DNA of 32,447 bases from a virus. The position numbers were made by a program, and so were the translations under genes. The notes below the pieces were generated by a model, which was not told the origin of the DNA, ran no database searches, and worked only from the letters and a program-made list of their open reading frames with translations. Positions 6,474 to 14,612 of this stretch are shown one piece after another (position 1 is the stretch's first letter; each line of letters begins with the position of its first letter). Where the stretch lies: positions 1 through 32,447 of the IMG/VR virus record IMGVR_UViG_3300024518_003356. The stretch is one strand, 5' to 3'.

Positions 6474-8977
6474 TATTCACCCTGTAGTCCAAATGCGGTT
6501 TTCAACTCGTCAAGCATGCGCGCAAATCTATCTAGATACCGTGACTTCATCCACTTCGACAATGCGGTAATTCCACTCTTGCCCATGATGACGAATTCGT
6601 ACTCATTGAGACAGCCAAAACCCGTCCAGGCATTCGAGAGAATGTGCTCGACGGGAACTCGGACGGCGTGAAGATGTTGCATCCCACTTGCCGACCAAGT
6701 GAACTCAAGGGCGGCGCCCTCCTGGACGGCGAACGACGACAACGGCTGTAGTTCAAGGCTATGGAAGCCAGCGTATTGCCTTTCGTAGCCTGCTCCGCGA
6801 AACAGATTTACATGCGTGATGCCACGCTCCTTGAACCAATCCTGAGTCGCATCGTACATTGCGTCCAAGAATGCGTCGTACACGTCAGCGTTCCGCTTAA
6901 GCAGACGGTTGACATCGCGCATGAAATACGCGCTGCTTTGAAGGTGACTGATCTGACTGCCCTTCAGGCCGAATTTCTTTCTCGCCGCGAGTTGCATTGC
7001 GACGGCGTAGATATCGGTATCGCCGCTGGTGTCGGCCCACTTGTAGATCATCCCCTCCACTTTGGGCTTCAATTCCGCCGCTGTCCAGCCTGCTCGATTA
7101 TTCGCCGCCCTCGCCATCCTCGATGACAAATCATCCGCAATGTGGATCTTTGCATTCCGCCTGGTGACGGAACCGTTCACGTTCACTCCGCCCGTATACT
7201 GCTCGACCGCACGGTTCCTTTCTAACTTATTCCACTCGCCACTGAGCATCGAGTCCTCAAGAGCCTCATCGTCAAGCGGCTTCACTTTTCGGTGGTCCCG
7301 CTCTCTGGACTTGCTCGCTGCCTTGGGTTGTACCTTGGGGCTTCTCTTTTTGAAGACTTTCTCGAGTGCCTTGACTTTCTTCATGACGAGATCTCGTGGA
7401 TGACCCGGTGGCATGTCAAGAACTTTGGCGAACAGCCTGTCTATCTCTATCCGCAAGCGCTTGAGCGGAATTGCTTCGGCCTCCATAAGCGCGAAGGAAA
7501 GCTCCTTTTCGGACAGGAGCAGCGACTCTTTTTTAGCAAGAATCTTCTTCAGCCCCTCGAGTTCGCGCTTGATCCACGGTTTAAGCGGCGAATCTGTTTT
7601 AGCAAAGGCTTTGGCGCTGCCCTTGGCGTACTTGACGGCATTCGCAAGCTCTCCGGCCGTCATGTTCTCGGCCTTTGTCAGCTTGGCTGCCAGCTCGGCT
7701 TCTTGGGTCAGAAAGAACTTTTGTGACTCCGCAAGTTTCTGTGCCGGACTTGCCTTCGAGGGGGCGGGCTTCTTCTTGGCCTTGACGAAGATTTTGTCTA
7801 TGGCATTGGCATTCGCCGCGAGCTTTTGCTTGAGTTTCGTCGCTGACTGGAGCTTGGCCGCCTTAGCCTTGACCATCGCAGTGAGCTCCTTCAGTGTCCT
7901 GGTCCCACCGGATTTCGTGATCACGTCGCCCAGGGTGATCTCACCGTCCCGGTAAAGCTGAGCCTTCCCCTTGCCAAGAATGGCGTTCTGGGTGGCGGCA
8001 GGCTGCTTCGCGAACCAGTTTGGGCCGTTAAGGCGAGCTGGCACCTTGCCGTCGAATCGCTTCTTGACCGACGGCAGAGCCTTACTGTCCTGGAGCCCCA
8101 TCTCTTCCCAGGACTTCACCCACGGGTTGATGATCGATCGGCAGGCAACGTGACGCGGTGCGCCGCCGTTGTATTCGAGGCCGTCGACAGGGATGAGCTC
8201 GCCGCCCTTCTTTCCGAACAGCCACCTCGCACCAGCATAGACAACACAGACCGGGGTTGTTCGCTTGTCGAGTGCAGAGACCTGGTAGAGACCCTTGAGA
8301 GGTCCCTTTTTGCCCGAGTTTTCCTCGAAGACCTTCTTGCGAACATCGTTCATCACGTTAGTGACGCTCGTGCGTGTGAACGCTTTCGCCCAGTTCCGAG
8401 CACCCGGGATAACGCCCTTGTGCAGGCCGCCGCCCTTGATGCGCCGTGCGATCTCGTCTATGCCCTCGCCACGGATGACGCCCATCTGAATCTGTTGCTG
8501 AATCCCTGCCCGCACATCAGCGGCCTGCTTTGTCAACCAGTCCTTGGCATAGACGGCTCCACTTTCAGGACCAAGGTTCATGAGCGAGCCCTTTGAGATT
8601 CGCTCCAGCAAGTCGGGCGAAAGGCTTGTGGTGTTGACGTCAGCCATTCCGGACGGGATGTATTTCTTCAACTCCTTGTTCGAGAAGCCGAGCTCAAAGG
8701 CCGCGACATCCTTCAGCCCTTCCGCAAAGACGCGCTGGTATTCCGGCCCCAATGTCGCAAAGGTGCCGTTGATCTGCCGGGAGAGTGTCTTCATCCGAGC
8801 AACGCGCTGGGTCAACGCAGCGGGGGACGTGGGGTCGATCAGCTTGAGCTGGCCCAAGATCTCGGACTGCACCTGCTCGAGGAGGCTGAAGATTCGCTGG
8901 GCAATCGCCGCATCGAACTTCTTCATGTCGACCAGATGGCCGGTCATTCCCTTCCGGATGCTCTCTGGAATCGCCAT
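6473..8977 (-). CDS. MuF-like minor head protein fused to a C-terminal ADP-ribosyltransferase-like domain
   Basis: 834 residues. Residues ~195-290 are a phage Mu F / SPP1 gp7 domain: a helical 'RTSVTNVMNDVRKKV', then ALDKRTTPVC (235-244) and HVACRS (276-281), the conserved pattern of this minor head family. Residues ~300-590 are a long lysine/alanine-rich helical linker. Residues ~600-834 form a separate domain with the three landmarks of arginine-type ADP-ribosyltransferases: NLFRGAG (R727), LSSF (S747-S748) and NEYEF (E792-x-E794), in the right order and spacing. MuF proteins enter the head near the portal and can be ejected with DNA, so such fusions could act in the infected cell or as a polymorphic toxin. 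The MuF part is secure; the transferase part is a motif-based inference. Confidence 0.75.
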   Translation of the reverse strand: MAIPESIRKGMTGHLVDMKKFDAAIAQRIFSLLEQVQSEILGQLKLIDPTSPAALTQRVARMKTLSRQINGTFATLGPEYQRVFAEGLKDVAAFELGFSNKELKKYIPSGMADVNTTSLSPDLLERISKGSLMNLGPESGAVYAKDWLTKQAADVRAGIQQQIQMGVIRGEGIDEIARRIKGGGLHKGVIPGARNWAKAFTRTSVTNVMNDVRKKVFEENSGKKGPLKGLYQVSALDKRTTPVCVVYAGARWLFGKKGGELIPVDGLEYNGGAPRHVACRSIINPWVKSWEEMGLQDSKALPSVKKRFDGKVPARLNGPNWFAKQPAATQNAILGKGKAQLYRDGEITLGDVITKSGGTRTLKELTAMVKAKAAKLQSATKLKQKLAANANAIDKIFVKAKKKPAPSKASPAQKLAESQKFFLTQEAELAAKLTKAENMTAGELANAVKYAKGSAKAFAKTDSPLKPWIKRELEGLKKILAKKESLLLSEKELSFALMEAEAIPLKRLRIEIDRLFAKVLDMPPGHPRDLVMKKVKALEKVFKKRSPKVQPKAASKSRERDHRKVKPLDDEALEDSMLSGEWNKLERNRAVEQYTGGVNVNGSVTRRNAKIHIADDLSSRMARAANNRAGWTAAELKPKVEGMIYKWADTSGDTDIYAVAMQLAARKKFGLKGSQISHLQSSAYFMRDVNRLLKRNADVYDAFLDAMYDATQDWFKERGITHVNLFRGAGYERQYAGFHSLELQPLSSFAVQEGAALEFTWSASGMQHLHAVRVPVEHILSNAWTGFGCLNEYEFVIMGKSGITALSKWMKSRYLDRFARMLDELKTAFGLQGE

Positions 8978-8994
8978 GCGGGAATGCTACACCC

Positions 8995-9051
8995 AAAAAG
9001 GACGGTCCCCCTGGGTACTCAAAGAGGTGCGACCTTCTTTTCTCCAGGGGG
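8995..9051 (-). promoter_or_regulatory. structured leader upstream of the MuF gene
   Basis: Inverted repeat CCCCCTGG (9007-9014) / CCAGGGGG (9044-9051) enclosing a second small hairpin AGGTGCGACCT (9025-9035). On the minus strand the outer stem is followed about ten bases later by a short T-run (8995-8999). It could be an inefficient terminator or a leader structure controlling the head operon. The rest of 8978-9233 holds no convincing gene; it also contains GTTGACC/GGTCAAC arms at 9176-9182 and 9202-9208. Confidence 0.4.
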
Positions 9052-9233
9052 CAAGCCGCTCAGATATGAGCTAGCGAATATCGCAACCGAGCATTCAAGA
9101 GTGACGAATCTGGCCCGGCGTGTCACGTTCACCGGACCATTTCTCGGCTGGGATTCCCGAACCTTACGCATCGCGGTTGACCCCCTGTCACTTTCGGGAA
9201 CGGTCAACTGGAGCCTGAGCAGCGAAACTATAT

Positions 9234-9286
9234 CCCAAAAACAAGAAAACCCGCCACAACAACATGGCGGGCCTTCAAGAGTGAAG
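9234..9286 (-). terminator. intrinsic terminator after the lipoprotein pair, preceded by a second small hairpin
   Basis: On the minus strand, stem CCCGCCA/TGGCGGG (9250-9271, 8-base loop) is followed by TTTTCTTGTTTTT. Immediately upstream lies a small hairpin with arms CTTCA and TGAAG (9273-9286). The same composite (small CTTCA/TGAAG hairpin plus GC stem plus T-run) occurs at 10303-10347. Confidence 0.8.
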
Positions 9287-9325
9287 AAAGAAACCAAAAA
9301 CCAAAACCAAGACCTCTGGACTCTA

Positions 9326-9799
9326 TCAGAGCCTGTTGTGGTATCTCGGGATCGAACTCATTCCGCTGCTCTTGGGCTCGAGCGGAAGCTGGAAAAGGTA
9401 GCTTTGCCCGGATGCGCTCGATTCCTTACCACAGATCTCATAGGCCTTAGCCACTGGCCCATGGAGTTTCCCTCGTCCATCCTCCTCGGTGATCGATAGC
9501 GAGATGCTCACCCCAATTGCGCCCGCCTGAGTGGCACAGACTCGCTGATAGTCCCAGGTGACAGACGATTTCCCAGCTGCACTTTGAGGGTTCAGAAATT
9601 TCGATTCCCACCGGTAAACAAGCGGCGGAATGCCCGCGAATTGCTGGGCGACACACTCCAGGATGTTTGGCGCCGCTACAAAGCACTCGAAGTCGATCTC
9701 GGTATCGGGACCGGTCAGGTCAGTCGGATTGTCACCATCGCAGCCGAGCAGCGCGAAAGACGACAGCAGGCACACAAGCAAGAGGATCTTCTGGGTCAT
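9326..9799 (-). CDS. predicted lipoprotein of unknown function
   Basis: 157 residues. The first 20 residues are a lipoprotein signal: MTQK, hydrophobic ILLLVCLLSSFAL, lipobox LLGC with the lipidated cysteine at 20, followed by acidic residues (DGD), which in Gram-negative bacteria favours retention in the inner membrane. The mature part has further cysteines (C38, C49, and others near 108 and 143) and looks beta-rich, possibly Ig-like. The start overlaps the stop of the neighbouring lipoprotein gene (TGATG), with GGAGAG upstream. With its partner it is bracketed by two terminators inside the late region. Possible roles are superinfection exclusion, lysis accessory or moron-encoded surface change; nothing in the sequence decides. 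Confidence 0.7.
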   Translation of the reverse strand: MTQKILLLVCLLSSFALLGCDGDNPTDLTGPDTEIDFECFVAAPNILECVAQQFAGIPPLVYRWESKFLNPQSAAGKSSVTWDYQRVCATQAGAIGVSISLSITEEDGRGKLHGPVAKAYEICGKESSASGQSYLFQLPLEPKSSGMSSIPRYHNRL

Positions 9800-10251
9800 C
9801 AGTCTCTCCGTATTTCAAGGATTTCGAGGTAGGTGATGGGGATCGGTTCGCCGAGTATCTCCTCGATTTCACTGGCGCCGTCATCCCCGAAAGTAAGGGC
9901 GGGGATGTTGAGGAGCTCGGAGATGTTCAGTCGGCCAGACTTCCAGACAGCCTTGTTGATCCAGACGGGATCGTGATCGCGAAAGCGAGCGCAATCTTCT
10001 TCAATCAGCCCGGTGCAAACCGCAGGGACGTCGAGCCCGCCGATATGAATGAAAAGGACTTGTGCTGAGATCGATTCGATCTGTCGTAGGTCAGTCGCGG
10101 ACCTTATGACAACCGCCTCTTCATCAGTCACCATCAAGGCGTTGCCCTTGTCGTGGGTCAGTCGATTCTTGATCGAGCCAGCAGTCCCGGTTCGGCAGCC
10201 AACCGAGAACACGAGCAGCAACAGGGTGGCAATAAGTGTCAGGCGATTCAT
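9799..10251 (-). CDS. predicted lipoprotein of unknown function
   Basis: 150 residues from the ATG at 10251, chosen for the strong GGAAGGGAG site just upstream; the frame stays open to 10326 but lacks a ribosome site there and would cut into the terminator hairpin. Lipoprotein signal: MNRLT, hydrophobic LIATLLLLVF, lipobox SVGC with cysteine at 19. The mature part is mixed alpha/beta, with no recognised motif; residues ~55-75 (VLFIHIGGLDVP) form a hydrophobic strand. It is the first gene of a two-gene unit translated by start/stop overlap with the next lipoprotein gene. No family recognised. Confidence 0.7.
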   Translation of the reverse strand: MNRLTLIATLLLLVFSVGCRTGTAGSIKNRLTHDKGNALMVTDEEAVVIRSATDLRQIESISAQVLFIHIGGLDVPAVCTGLIEEDCARFRDHDPVWINKAVWKSGRLNISELLNIPALTFGDDGASEIEEILGEPIPITYLEILEIRRD

Positions 10252-10302
10252 TGGTCTCCCTTCCTTTTGGTAGTTCGCAAGACACGCTATCAGAAGAAAA
10301 GG

Positions 10303-10347
10303 AAAAAGGCCGCTGCGATTACCCACAGCGGCCCTTCAATAGTGAAG
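10303..10347 (-). terminator. intrinsic terminator after the portal gene
   Basis: On the minus strand, stem GGCCGCTG/CAGCGGCC (10308-10333) is followed by TTTTTCCTTTT. It is preceded by a small hairpin with arms CTTCA and TGAAG (10334-10347), identical in arms and position to the element at 9273-9286. It lies about 60 bp downstream of the portal stop and 50 bp upstream of the lipoprotein start. Confidence 0.85.
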
Positions 10348-10405
10348 AGATTCGCGATTTTGACCTGCTCATAACCAATCGAACCGCCGAATCCCTGTGG
10401 CTTGT

Positions 10406-11899
10406 TCAGGAGTCCTCGTCTTTTTCCTCGTCCTCATTCTCGTCTTCAGCGTCCTCGCCTTCCCTGGGTGGAAGCGAGTTGGCCTTGAGGGACTCCTCAA
10501 TATCTTTCCGCCGTTGACGGGCAGCAGCCGCCGCCGCTTCAGCATCGAATTCCTCGGTGTAGACGCCCAGCCTTTTGGCCTCGGGAAAGTAGACCTCGGG
10601 CTCGAGCTCGCCGTTTTGGTAGTCGGCCTGGATGATCCTGGCCCGGTCCAAGTCGCGCTCGCGTGGGCCGAAGTTGGCGTGAAAGCCAAGCGTGAACCGG
10701 TCTGGCTGACTGCCGATCTGAGCAGCGATTCGCCAGGCCGTCTCCCAAGAGTCTTGCCAGCCAAAAGTCCAAGCCTGCGACGTAGTGACCGACTCGGCCA
10801 TTCGGGCAAGCTCGCCAGTGGCGGTGACGGCTGCCGCCGCGTCGCCTCGATCAATGTTGGGCTTGTGGCCCATGATCTCGGCTTTGCGGGCAATGTTCTC
10901 GATCTCACGGAGACTCAGGTCAAAGCTCGAGCCCGAATGCTCCAGAAACGAGAATTTCGCTTGAGCATTGTTGGTCCACCACAACCCCTTGTAGGAGACC
11001 TTCGTCATCTTCTTGACGGTCTCTTCGTCAACGCCAACCGCGATCCTCTGTGGGACGTTCGCCATATGCAATCCGAAGTCCAGGTCGCTGGTCTTGTTGA
11101 TCCATACCCTATTTAGCACCGCTAGGTCGTGCATCGGCGGATAGCATTCCCAGGGAACTCCATCCTCGGGATTGTTGCCGGTGTACAGGGGCACGAGGGG
11201 AATCTTGGTCAGTGGATCAAGGTAGCCACCCAGGTCCGCAGTCGGGGTCTCGTTCCACGGGCTGTCGGCCTTGTATCGCTCCTCGTGCTCGTAGACCTCC
11301 CAGCGGGCATATTTTTCATTGCTATTCGATGTCGGCTCGCCGTCGTAGAAGATCCAGACCTGCTCGGCTTCTTTCTTGATCCACGGCTTCTCTTCATCGC
11401 GGTCGAGCTCGGTCATCATCACGCGAATGGGAGCACCAGATTCGCGCTCATCGAGCACCGATTCTCCGGGAAGAATCCGGATCACTGGGCGCCCAAGAGC
11501 GGGGTCCCAGACCGGCCAGAGGTAGTTTAGTCCGTAGCCAACCGAGGTGATGCACGAGGAGCGAGCAACGTGGCGAAAGTCCCGCCCCGAACCATCGATG
11601 TCCTTCGCCCATTCACCAATGACGGCAGGGGTGTCATCCGACCAGCCAATCGCTTTCGTGAATGGCTGCCCGCCGAGCAGGTCGCAGGCTGACCAGTAGA
11701 ACGGCGTCAACCAGAGAGCTTTGACCCTCCAGTTGTAGTCCGCGTCCGCTTCTTTTTCGTGCTTCCAGAGATGTGCTTCGCGAAGCTCCTGAAGCTCTAG
11801 CACGCCACCACGTAGATCTCGGGGAAGCTCCCGATACCGCTCCATCGCGGCCCATGCCGCCGATGGAGTGGCTACGTGCTGTTTTTGTGAGCGGGCCAT
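10406..11899 (-). CDS. portal protein (DUF4055-like)
   Basis: 497 residues. The pattern 'ALWLTPFYWSACDLLGGQPF', then 'GSGRDFRHVARSSCITSVGYGLNYL' (the segment usually written as lying after the wing of the DUF4055 portal family) and 'YPPMHDLAVLNRVWINKTSDLDF' fits phage portals of this type, and the gene sits between large terminase and the MuF/scaffold/capsid genes as expected. The last ~60 residues are an alanine-rich helix followed by a very acidic tail (EDENEDEEKDED). Twelve copies would form the channel through which DNA enters and leaves. There is no good ribosome site; the stop of the preceding gene is five bases away, so translation is probably coupled. A terminator follows. Confidence 0.8.
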   Translation of the reverse strand: MARSQKQHVATPSAAWAAMERYRELPRDLRGGVLELQELREAHLWKHEKEADADYNWRVKALWLTPFYWSACDLLGGQPFTKAIGWSDDTPAVIGEWAKDIDGSGRDFRHVARSSCITSVGYGLNYLWPVWDPALGRPVIRILPGESVLDERESGAPIRVMMTELDRDEEKPWIKKEAEQVWIFYDGEPTSNSNEKYARWEVYEHEERYKADSPWNETPTADLGGYLDPLTKIPLVPLYTGNNPEDGVPWECYPPMHDLAVLNRVWINKTSDLDFGLHMANVPQRIAVGVDEETVKKMTKVSYKGLWWTNNAQAKFSFLEHSGSSFDLSLREIENIARKAEIMGHKPNIDRGDAAAAVTATGELARMAESVTTSQAWTFGWQDSWETAWRIAAQIGSQPDRFTLGFHANFGPRERDLDRARIIQADYQNGELEPEVYFPEAKRLGVYTEEFDAEAAAAAARQRRKDIEESLKANSLPPREGEDAEDENEDEEKDEDS

Positions 11900-11904
11900 C
11901 TAGG

Positions 11905-12426
11905 TCAGTCGATCAGAAAGTCCGCAAGCCCCAACGCAACATGGCGATTGAGCGCAGCCTTGTAGGCGTTGGCGAGCGCCTCGTTGGTCGCCTGATTCGA
12001 GCCGTCAGCTGTTGTGATGAGCGCCACTGTCAGGGCACCTTCGCCACCCAGAGCTCGGTGGGGGGTCAGGTTCGCGACGTGGGTGTTGAAATCGGCCTTC
12101 AGCTGGTTGTTGATGGCCTGGCACTCGGCCAGATCAGCAGGCTCGGCTGGTGAGCTCGTGAATCCCGCTGGCTCGTCCATCGCGGCATCAGCAGCGGAGT
12201 GGATTCCGGTGTCCAGACCATGCAAGACCTGAATGTCGGAACAGTCCTTCACCAGGGTTTTCAAGGTGGCGAGATCAGAAGCGTCTGCGGCAGTGACCGT
12301 GTCGCCGTCGTTGTTGTAGTGGGGGCAAAGCCCAGCCGCCGCCAACAGTCCGTAGATCGGGTCAAGAAGCCAGTCGGGGATTTCGTGCAGGGCGGGTAGG
12401 TCGCGGACGCGAAGGGTGTCAACCAT
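11905..12426 (-). CDS. hypothetical head-module protein with repeated NxH-type helices
   Basis: 173 residues from the ATG at 12426, preceded by GAGGAG at 8 bases; an upstream ATG at 12453 in the same frame has no such site. The C-terminal half has a recurring 'LKADFNTHVANLTPHR...' and 'LANAYKAALNRHVALG' pattern, helices ending in N-x-H that are seen in small phage virion proteins of unknown role. Residues 35-50 contain a polar, acidic turn (YNNDGDTVTAAD). The gene lies directly before the portal gene (5-bp gap) and is likely co-translated with it. It may be a structural or packaging accessory protein. Confidence 0.65.
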   Translation of the reverse strand: MVDTLRVRDLPALHEIPDWLLDPIYGLLAAAGLCPHYNNDGDTVTAADASDLATLKTLVKDCSDIQVLHGLDTGIHSAADAAMDEPAGFTSSPAEPADLAECQAINNQLKADFNTHVANLTPHRALGGEGALTVALITTADGSNQATNEALANAYKAALNRHVALGLADFLID

Positions 12427-12525
12427 GTCGGACTCCTCGGAGTTTGAGCCCACCCTGGGACGCCGGGCTGTGAAATTTCGAGGAAAGTATGACGAAAAAG
12501 TTATTCCTGCGCAAGAACGTTGCGT

Positions 12526-12753
12526 TCACCTCTTCTCGGGCAATCGGATGTCCATGTCGAGCCTGGCACCGATACGGAGGCACGAAACGCAAACTTGAGG
12601 ATGGCCCGATGGCCCAGCGGGCGTGAAAAGAGGAACGCCCTTCCTGTCACAGACGGGACAGGAGGGACAAACCGGGACGGGAGATCTCACGTCAGTCGAT
12701 CCTTTTCCACCCAGAAAATTCGAAAGCAAAACCACATCACTGACCTTCATCAT
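12526..12753 (-). CDS. small zinc-knuckle-like protein
   Basis: 75 residues starting six bases after the large-terminase stop, with GAGG upstream of the doubled ATG. Cysteines are arranged as CPSCPVC (residues 29-35) and CVSC (near 55-58), a typical four-cysteine zinc ribbon or rubredoxin-like knuckle, with a short basic C-terminus. Small zinc proteins of this kind sometimes accompany terminases or HNH proteins in packaging operons. The start overlaps no other gene and the frame fills an otherwise empty gap. No family recognised. About 100 bp without a gene separates it from the next gene. Confidence 0.6.
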   Translation of the reverse strand: MMKVSDVVLLSNFLGGKGSTDVRSPVPVCPSCPVCDRKGVPLFTPAGPSGHPQVCVSCLRIGARLDMDIRLPEKR

Positions 12754-12758
12754 TCACC

Positions 12759-14213
12759 TCAAATTCCCATCGCCGCCCCACCAGTGACTTGCCCGCCCGA
12801 GAGGCCCATCGACGAGGCGTCAAACCCGTGATCTGTGTCGCATTTCAGCAGAACCTCGGTGTCGTTGGGATCATGGACCAGGAACGGCACGGTCTGCCAC
12901 CAATAATTGCACTTCTTCGACACGTACAATCCCTCGCGCTCGAAGTCGCCAGCCGAAGCCAACATTCGCTTCATTCGTAAACACCGCGCAGCCCTGCGCC
13001 CCTTCCTGGCCGGGGTCCAGACCACTCCCTCGGAGGCGTAGTCATCAGCGATGGTGAGCTCTTGCCCGAACTGGTTCGCGTGCCCATGATGCGAGAAGCA
13101 CGCATCGTCGGCAACGCCTCGAGCCGGGATTCTCCACCGGTCAGCCAGCGACAATATCGGCCCCGAGATTTCGGGAACCGTCCAACCAAACGAAGCCGCC
13201 AAGTCAGTGGGTCGGTGGCAGGCATACTCGTCGAGCATGAGGATCGAATCAGCCGGGTAGAACCGCCCGTCCGGTCCAATTCCGCCTGGCGATCTTGCCA
13301 TCACGTAACACACACTCGGGTGCATGGTCCCGTGATCGAAGGCCAACCAAAACTTCCAGTCCAGCGGCTGCCACGTATCCCAGCCATCGGGCAGTGGCCA
13401 GTTGATCTCGATCTTCTGGTTGTCGAGCACGGCGGCGAAGTATGCGCCCCTCGAGATATTCCAATTTCCGGTGATCCAAGCCTTGAGCAGGTCGTCGTCG
13501 TGACCGCACGAGATCGCAAGGTTCGCCAGGTAGTCCTCACCGAGATATGGGTTGTCGACATAGGTCGATGGACACGATTGCCACGTTCGTGAGGTGTGGA
13601 TCTCTTTGTTGCCCAGCTTGATGGTCTTGTCGATCTGAAACGGCTCCCAAATATCATGCCCAGTGATGAATCGCTGAGCAATCCACTGGTGCCCTATTCC
13701 ACCCGGATTCGCGTTCATCATCAGCAGCGTGGGCACAAAGTCGTCGCGAAGGTTCGACAGCATCAAGTCGATATTCTCGGGTCGCGCCCACTGCTGAGCC
13801 TCGTCGATAAACAGGTCGGTGAATGAACGGCCCTGATACGCGGTCTCGTAGTACTCGCGGCCAACCCGCCCATCAGGGAGGATGCCGAGCTCGATGTAGC
13901 TACCGGTCGGAACGTGCCACACATGCTCTGAGCGATTCAACCGGTGGGCGCCGATACCCCAATAGCGATTGAAGATCTGACGAAAGGTTGTGATCAAGTC
14001 GTTCATCGACTTGTAGGGACCCTTCCGGAGAATCAGGATGCGAGCTCGCTCCTTGTAACGCATCGCACGGACGGCGACTGCTTGGGCCATGGCCTCAGAC
14101 TTTCCGCCTCCTCGACCGCCACCGAGAAACCGAGAAACGTGCTCGGGCAGTCCGTGAACGGACTTCTGGAAGACGGTGTAGGTGTAGGGGCGCTCCTGTC
14201 GAACAAGCCTCAT
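12759..14213 (-). CDS. terL: terminase large subunit (packaging ATPase and nuclease)
   Basis: 484 residues from the ATG at 14213. Walker A GGGRGGGKS (31-39) and Walker B DLFIDEA (D137, E138) define the packaging ATPase; 'LLMMNANPGG' is the coupling motif. The C-terminal half has the RNase H-like nuclease acidic residues, first in WLAFDHG and later in the ADDACFS segment. It cuts concatemeric DNA and drives it into the prohead through the portal. The longer open frame to 14324 is rejected because it would overlap the small gene at 14224-14451, whose codon use is better. There is no strong ribosome site at 14213, and coupling to the preceding stop 11 bases away is likely. Confidence 0.9.
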   Translation of the reverse strand: MRLVRQERPYTYTVFQKSVHGLPEHVSRFLGGGRGGGKSEAMAQAVAVRAMRYKERARILILRKGPYKSMNDLITTFRQIFNRYWGIGAHRLNRSEHVWHVPTGSYIELGILPDGRVGREYYETAYQGRSFTDLFIDEAQQWARPENIDLMLSNLRDDFVPTLLMMNANPGGIGHQWIAQRFITGHDIWEPFQIDKTIKLGNKEIHTSRTWQSCPSTYVDNPYLGEDYLANLAISCGHDDDLLKAWITGNWNISRGAYFAAVLDNQKIEINWPLPDGWDTWQPLDWKFWLAFDHGTMHPSVCYVMARSPGGIGPDGRFYPADSILMLDEYACHRPTDLAASFGWTVPEISGPILSLADRWRIPARGVADDACFSHHGHANQFGQELTIADDYASEGVVWTPARKGRRAARCLRMKRMLASAGDFEREGLYVSKKCNYWWQTVPFLVHDPNDTEVLLKCDTDHGFDASSMGLSGGQVTGGAAMGI

Positions 14214-14223
14214 GTCGACAGTC

Positions 14224-14451
14224 TCAGTGTTCACCCTTGTCTGGCAGAGCCGACGGCGGCCTGCACCATCGACAAGCGCAGTCGCCCTCTGCATGCTTCT
14301 CCGCCATCTCAGAACCAACTCCATGATCGCGCGGCGGATTGGAGTGTCTCGTTCGAACTCGCTTCATCAGCTCATCGACAACGCGATCGCCCTCTTCCGA
14401 GATCGGGAGCGTTGCCGCCACCATGCGAATCAACTGGATGAACTTCCTCAT
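14224..14451 (-). CDS. small hypothetical protein in front of the large terminase
   Basis: 75 residues. The N-terminal half is an amphipathic helix (LIRMVAATLPISEEGDRVVD), followed by basic residues and a C-terminal CACRWCRP motif that could bind a metal. Its codon pattern is more protein-like than that of the competing upstream extension of the terminase frame, and it ends 11 bases before the terminase ATG. An intrinsic terminator stem ends about 26 bp before its start codon, with the T-run almost touching it, so it must be reached by readthrough or by an internal promoter. No family recognised. Confidence 0.6.
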   Translation of the reverse strand: MRKFIQLIRMVAATLPISEEGDRVVDELMKRVRTRHSNPPRDHGVGSEMAEKHAEGDCACRWCRPPSALPDKGEH

Positions 14452-14465
14452 GTCGTCAGCCTATA

Positions 14466-14509
14466 AGAAAAAGAAAGGGACTCCGGACGAAACCATTGCC
14501 CGAAGTCCC
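14466..14509 (-). terminator. intrinsic terminator directly before the terminase genes
   Basis: On the minus strand, GGGACTTCGG pairs with CCGGAGTCCC (14477-14509, ten pairs with one wobble, 13-base loop) and is followed by TTTCTTTTTCTTA. The next gene starts at 14451, leaving no space for a promoter. The upstream 14510-14612 shows nothing notable. Confidence 0.8.
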
Positions 14510-14612
14510 CGCGCTTTGCCGATTTCGAATAGCTCCGTACCGAACCACGTTTCGCTGTAGGAAACAGGCAGGAGCCGGTCGAATTCATTTTGGCCTTCGG
14601 CTCAACCAACAC

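Noticed and set aside
6274-6492. 72-codon minus-strand frame over the MuF/scaffold gap
   Set aside because: Its frame competes with the 49-residue frame, which is coupled to the MuF stop and shares a conserved block with another phage protein.
9019-9297. 92-codon minus-strand frame between lipoprotein and MuF genes
   Set aside because: It begins inside the terminator and runs through the structured leader; codon pattern is poor.
8936-9499. 187-codon plus-strand frame
   Set aside because: It runs over the terminator and antisense to the lipoprotein and MuF ends; no ribosome site or recognisable features.
14214-14324. Upstream extension of the terminase frame
   Set aside because: It overlaps the small gene at 14224-14451, which has better codon pattern; the extension is arginine-rich in the way of shadow frames.
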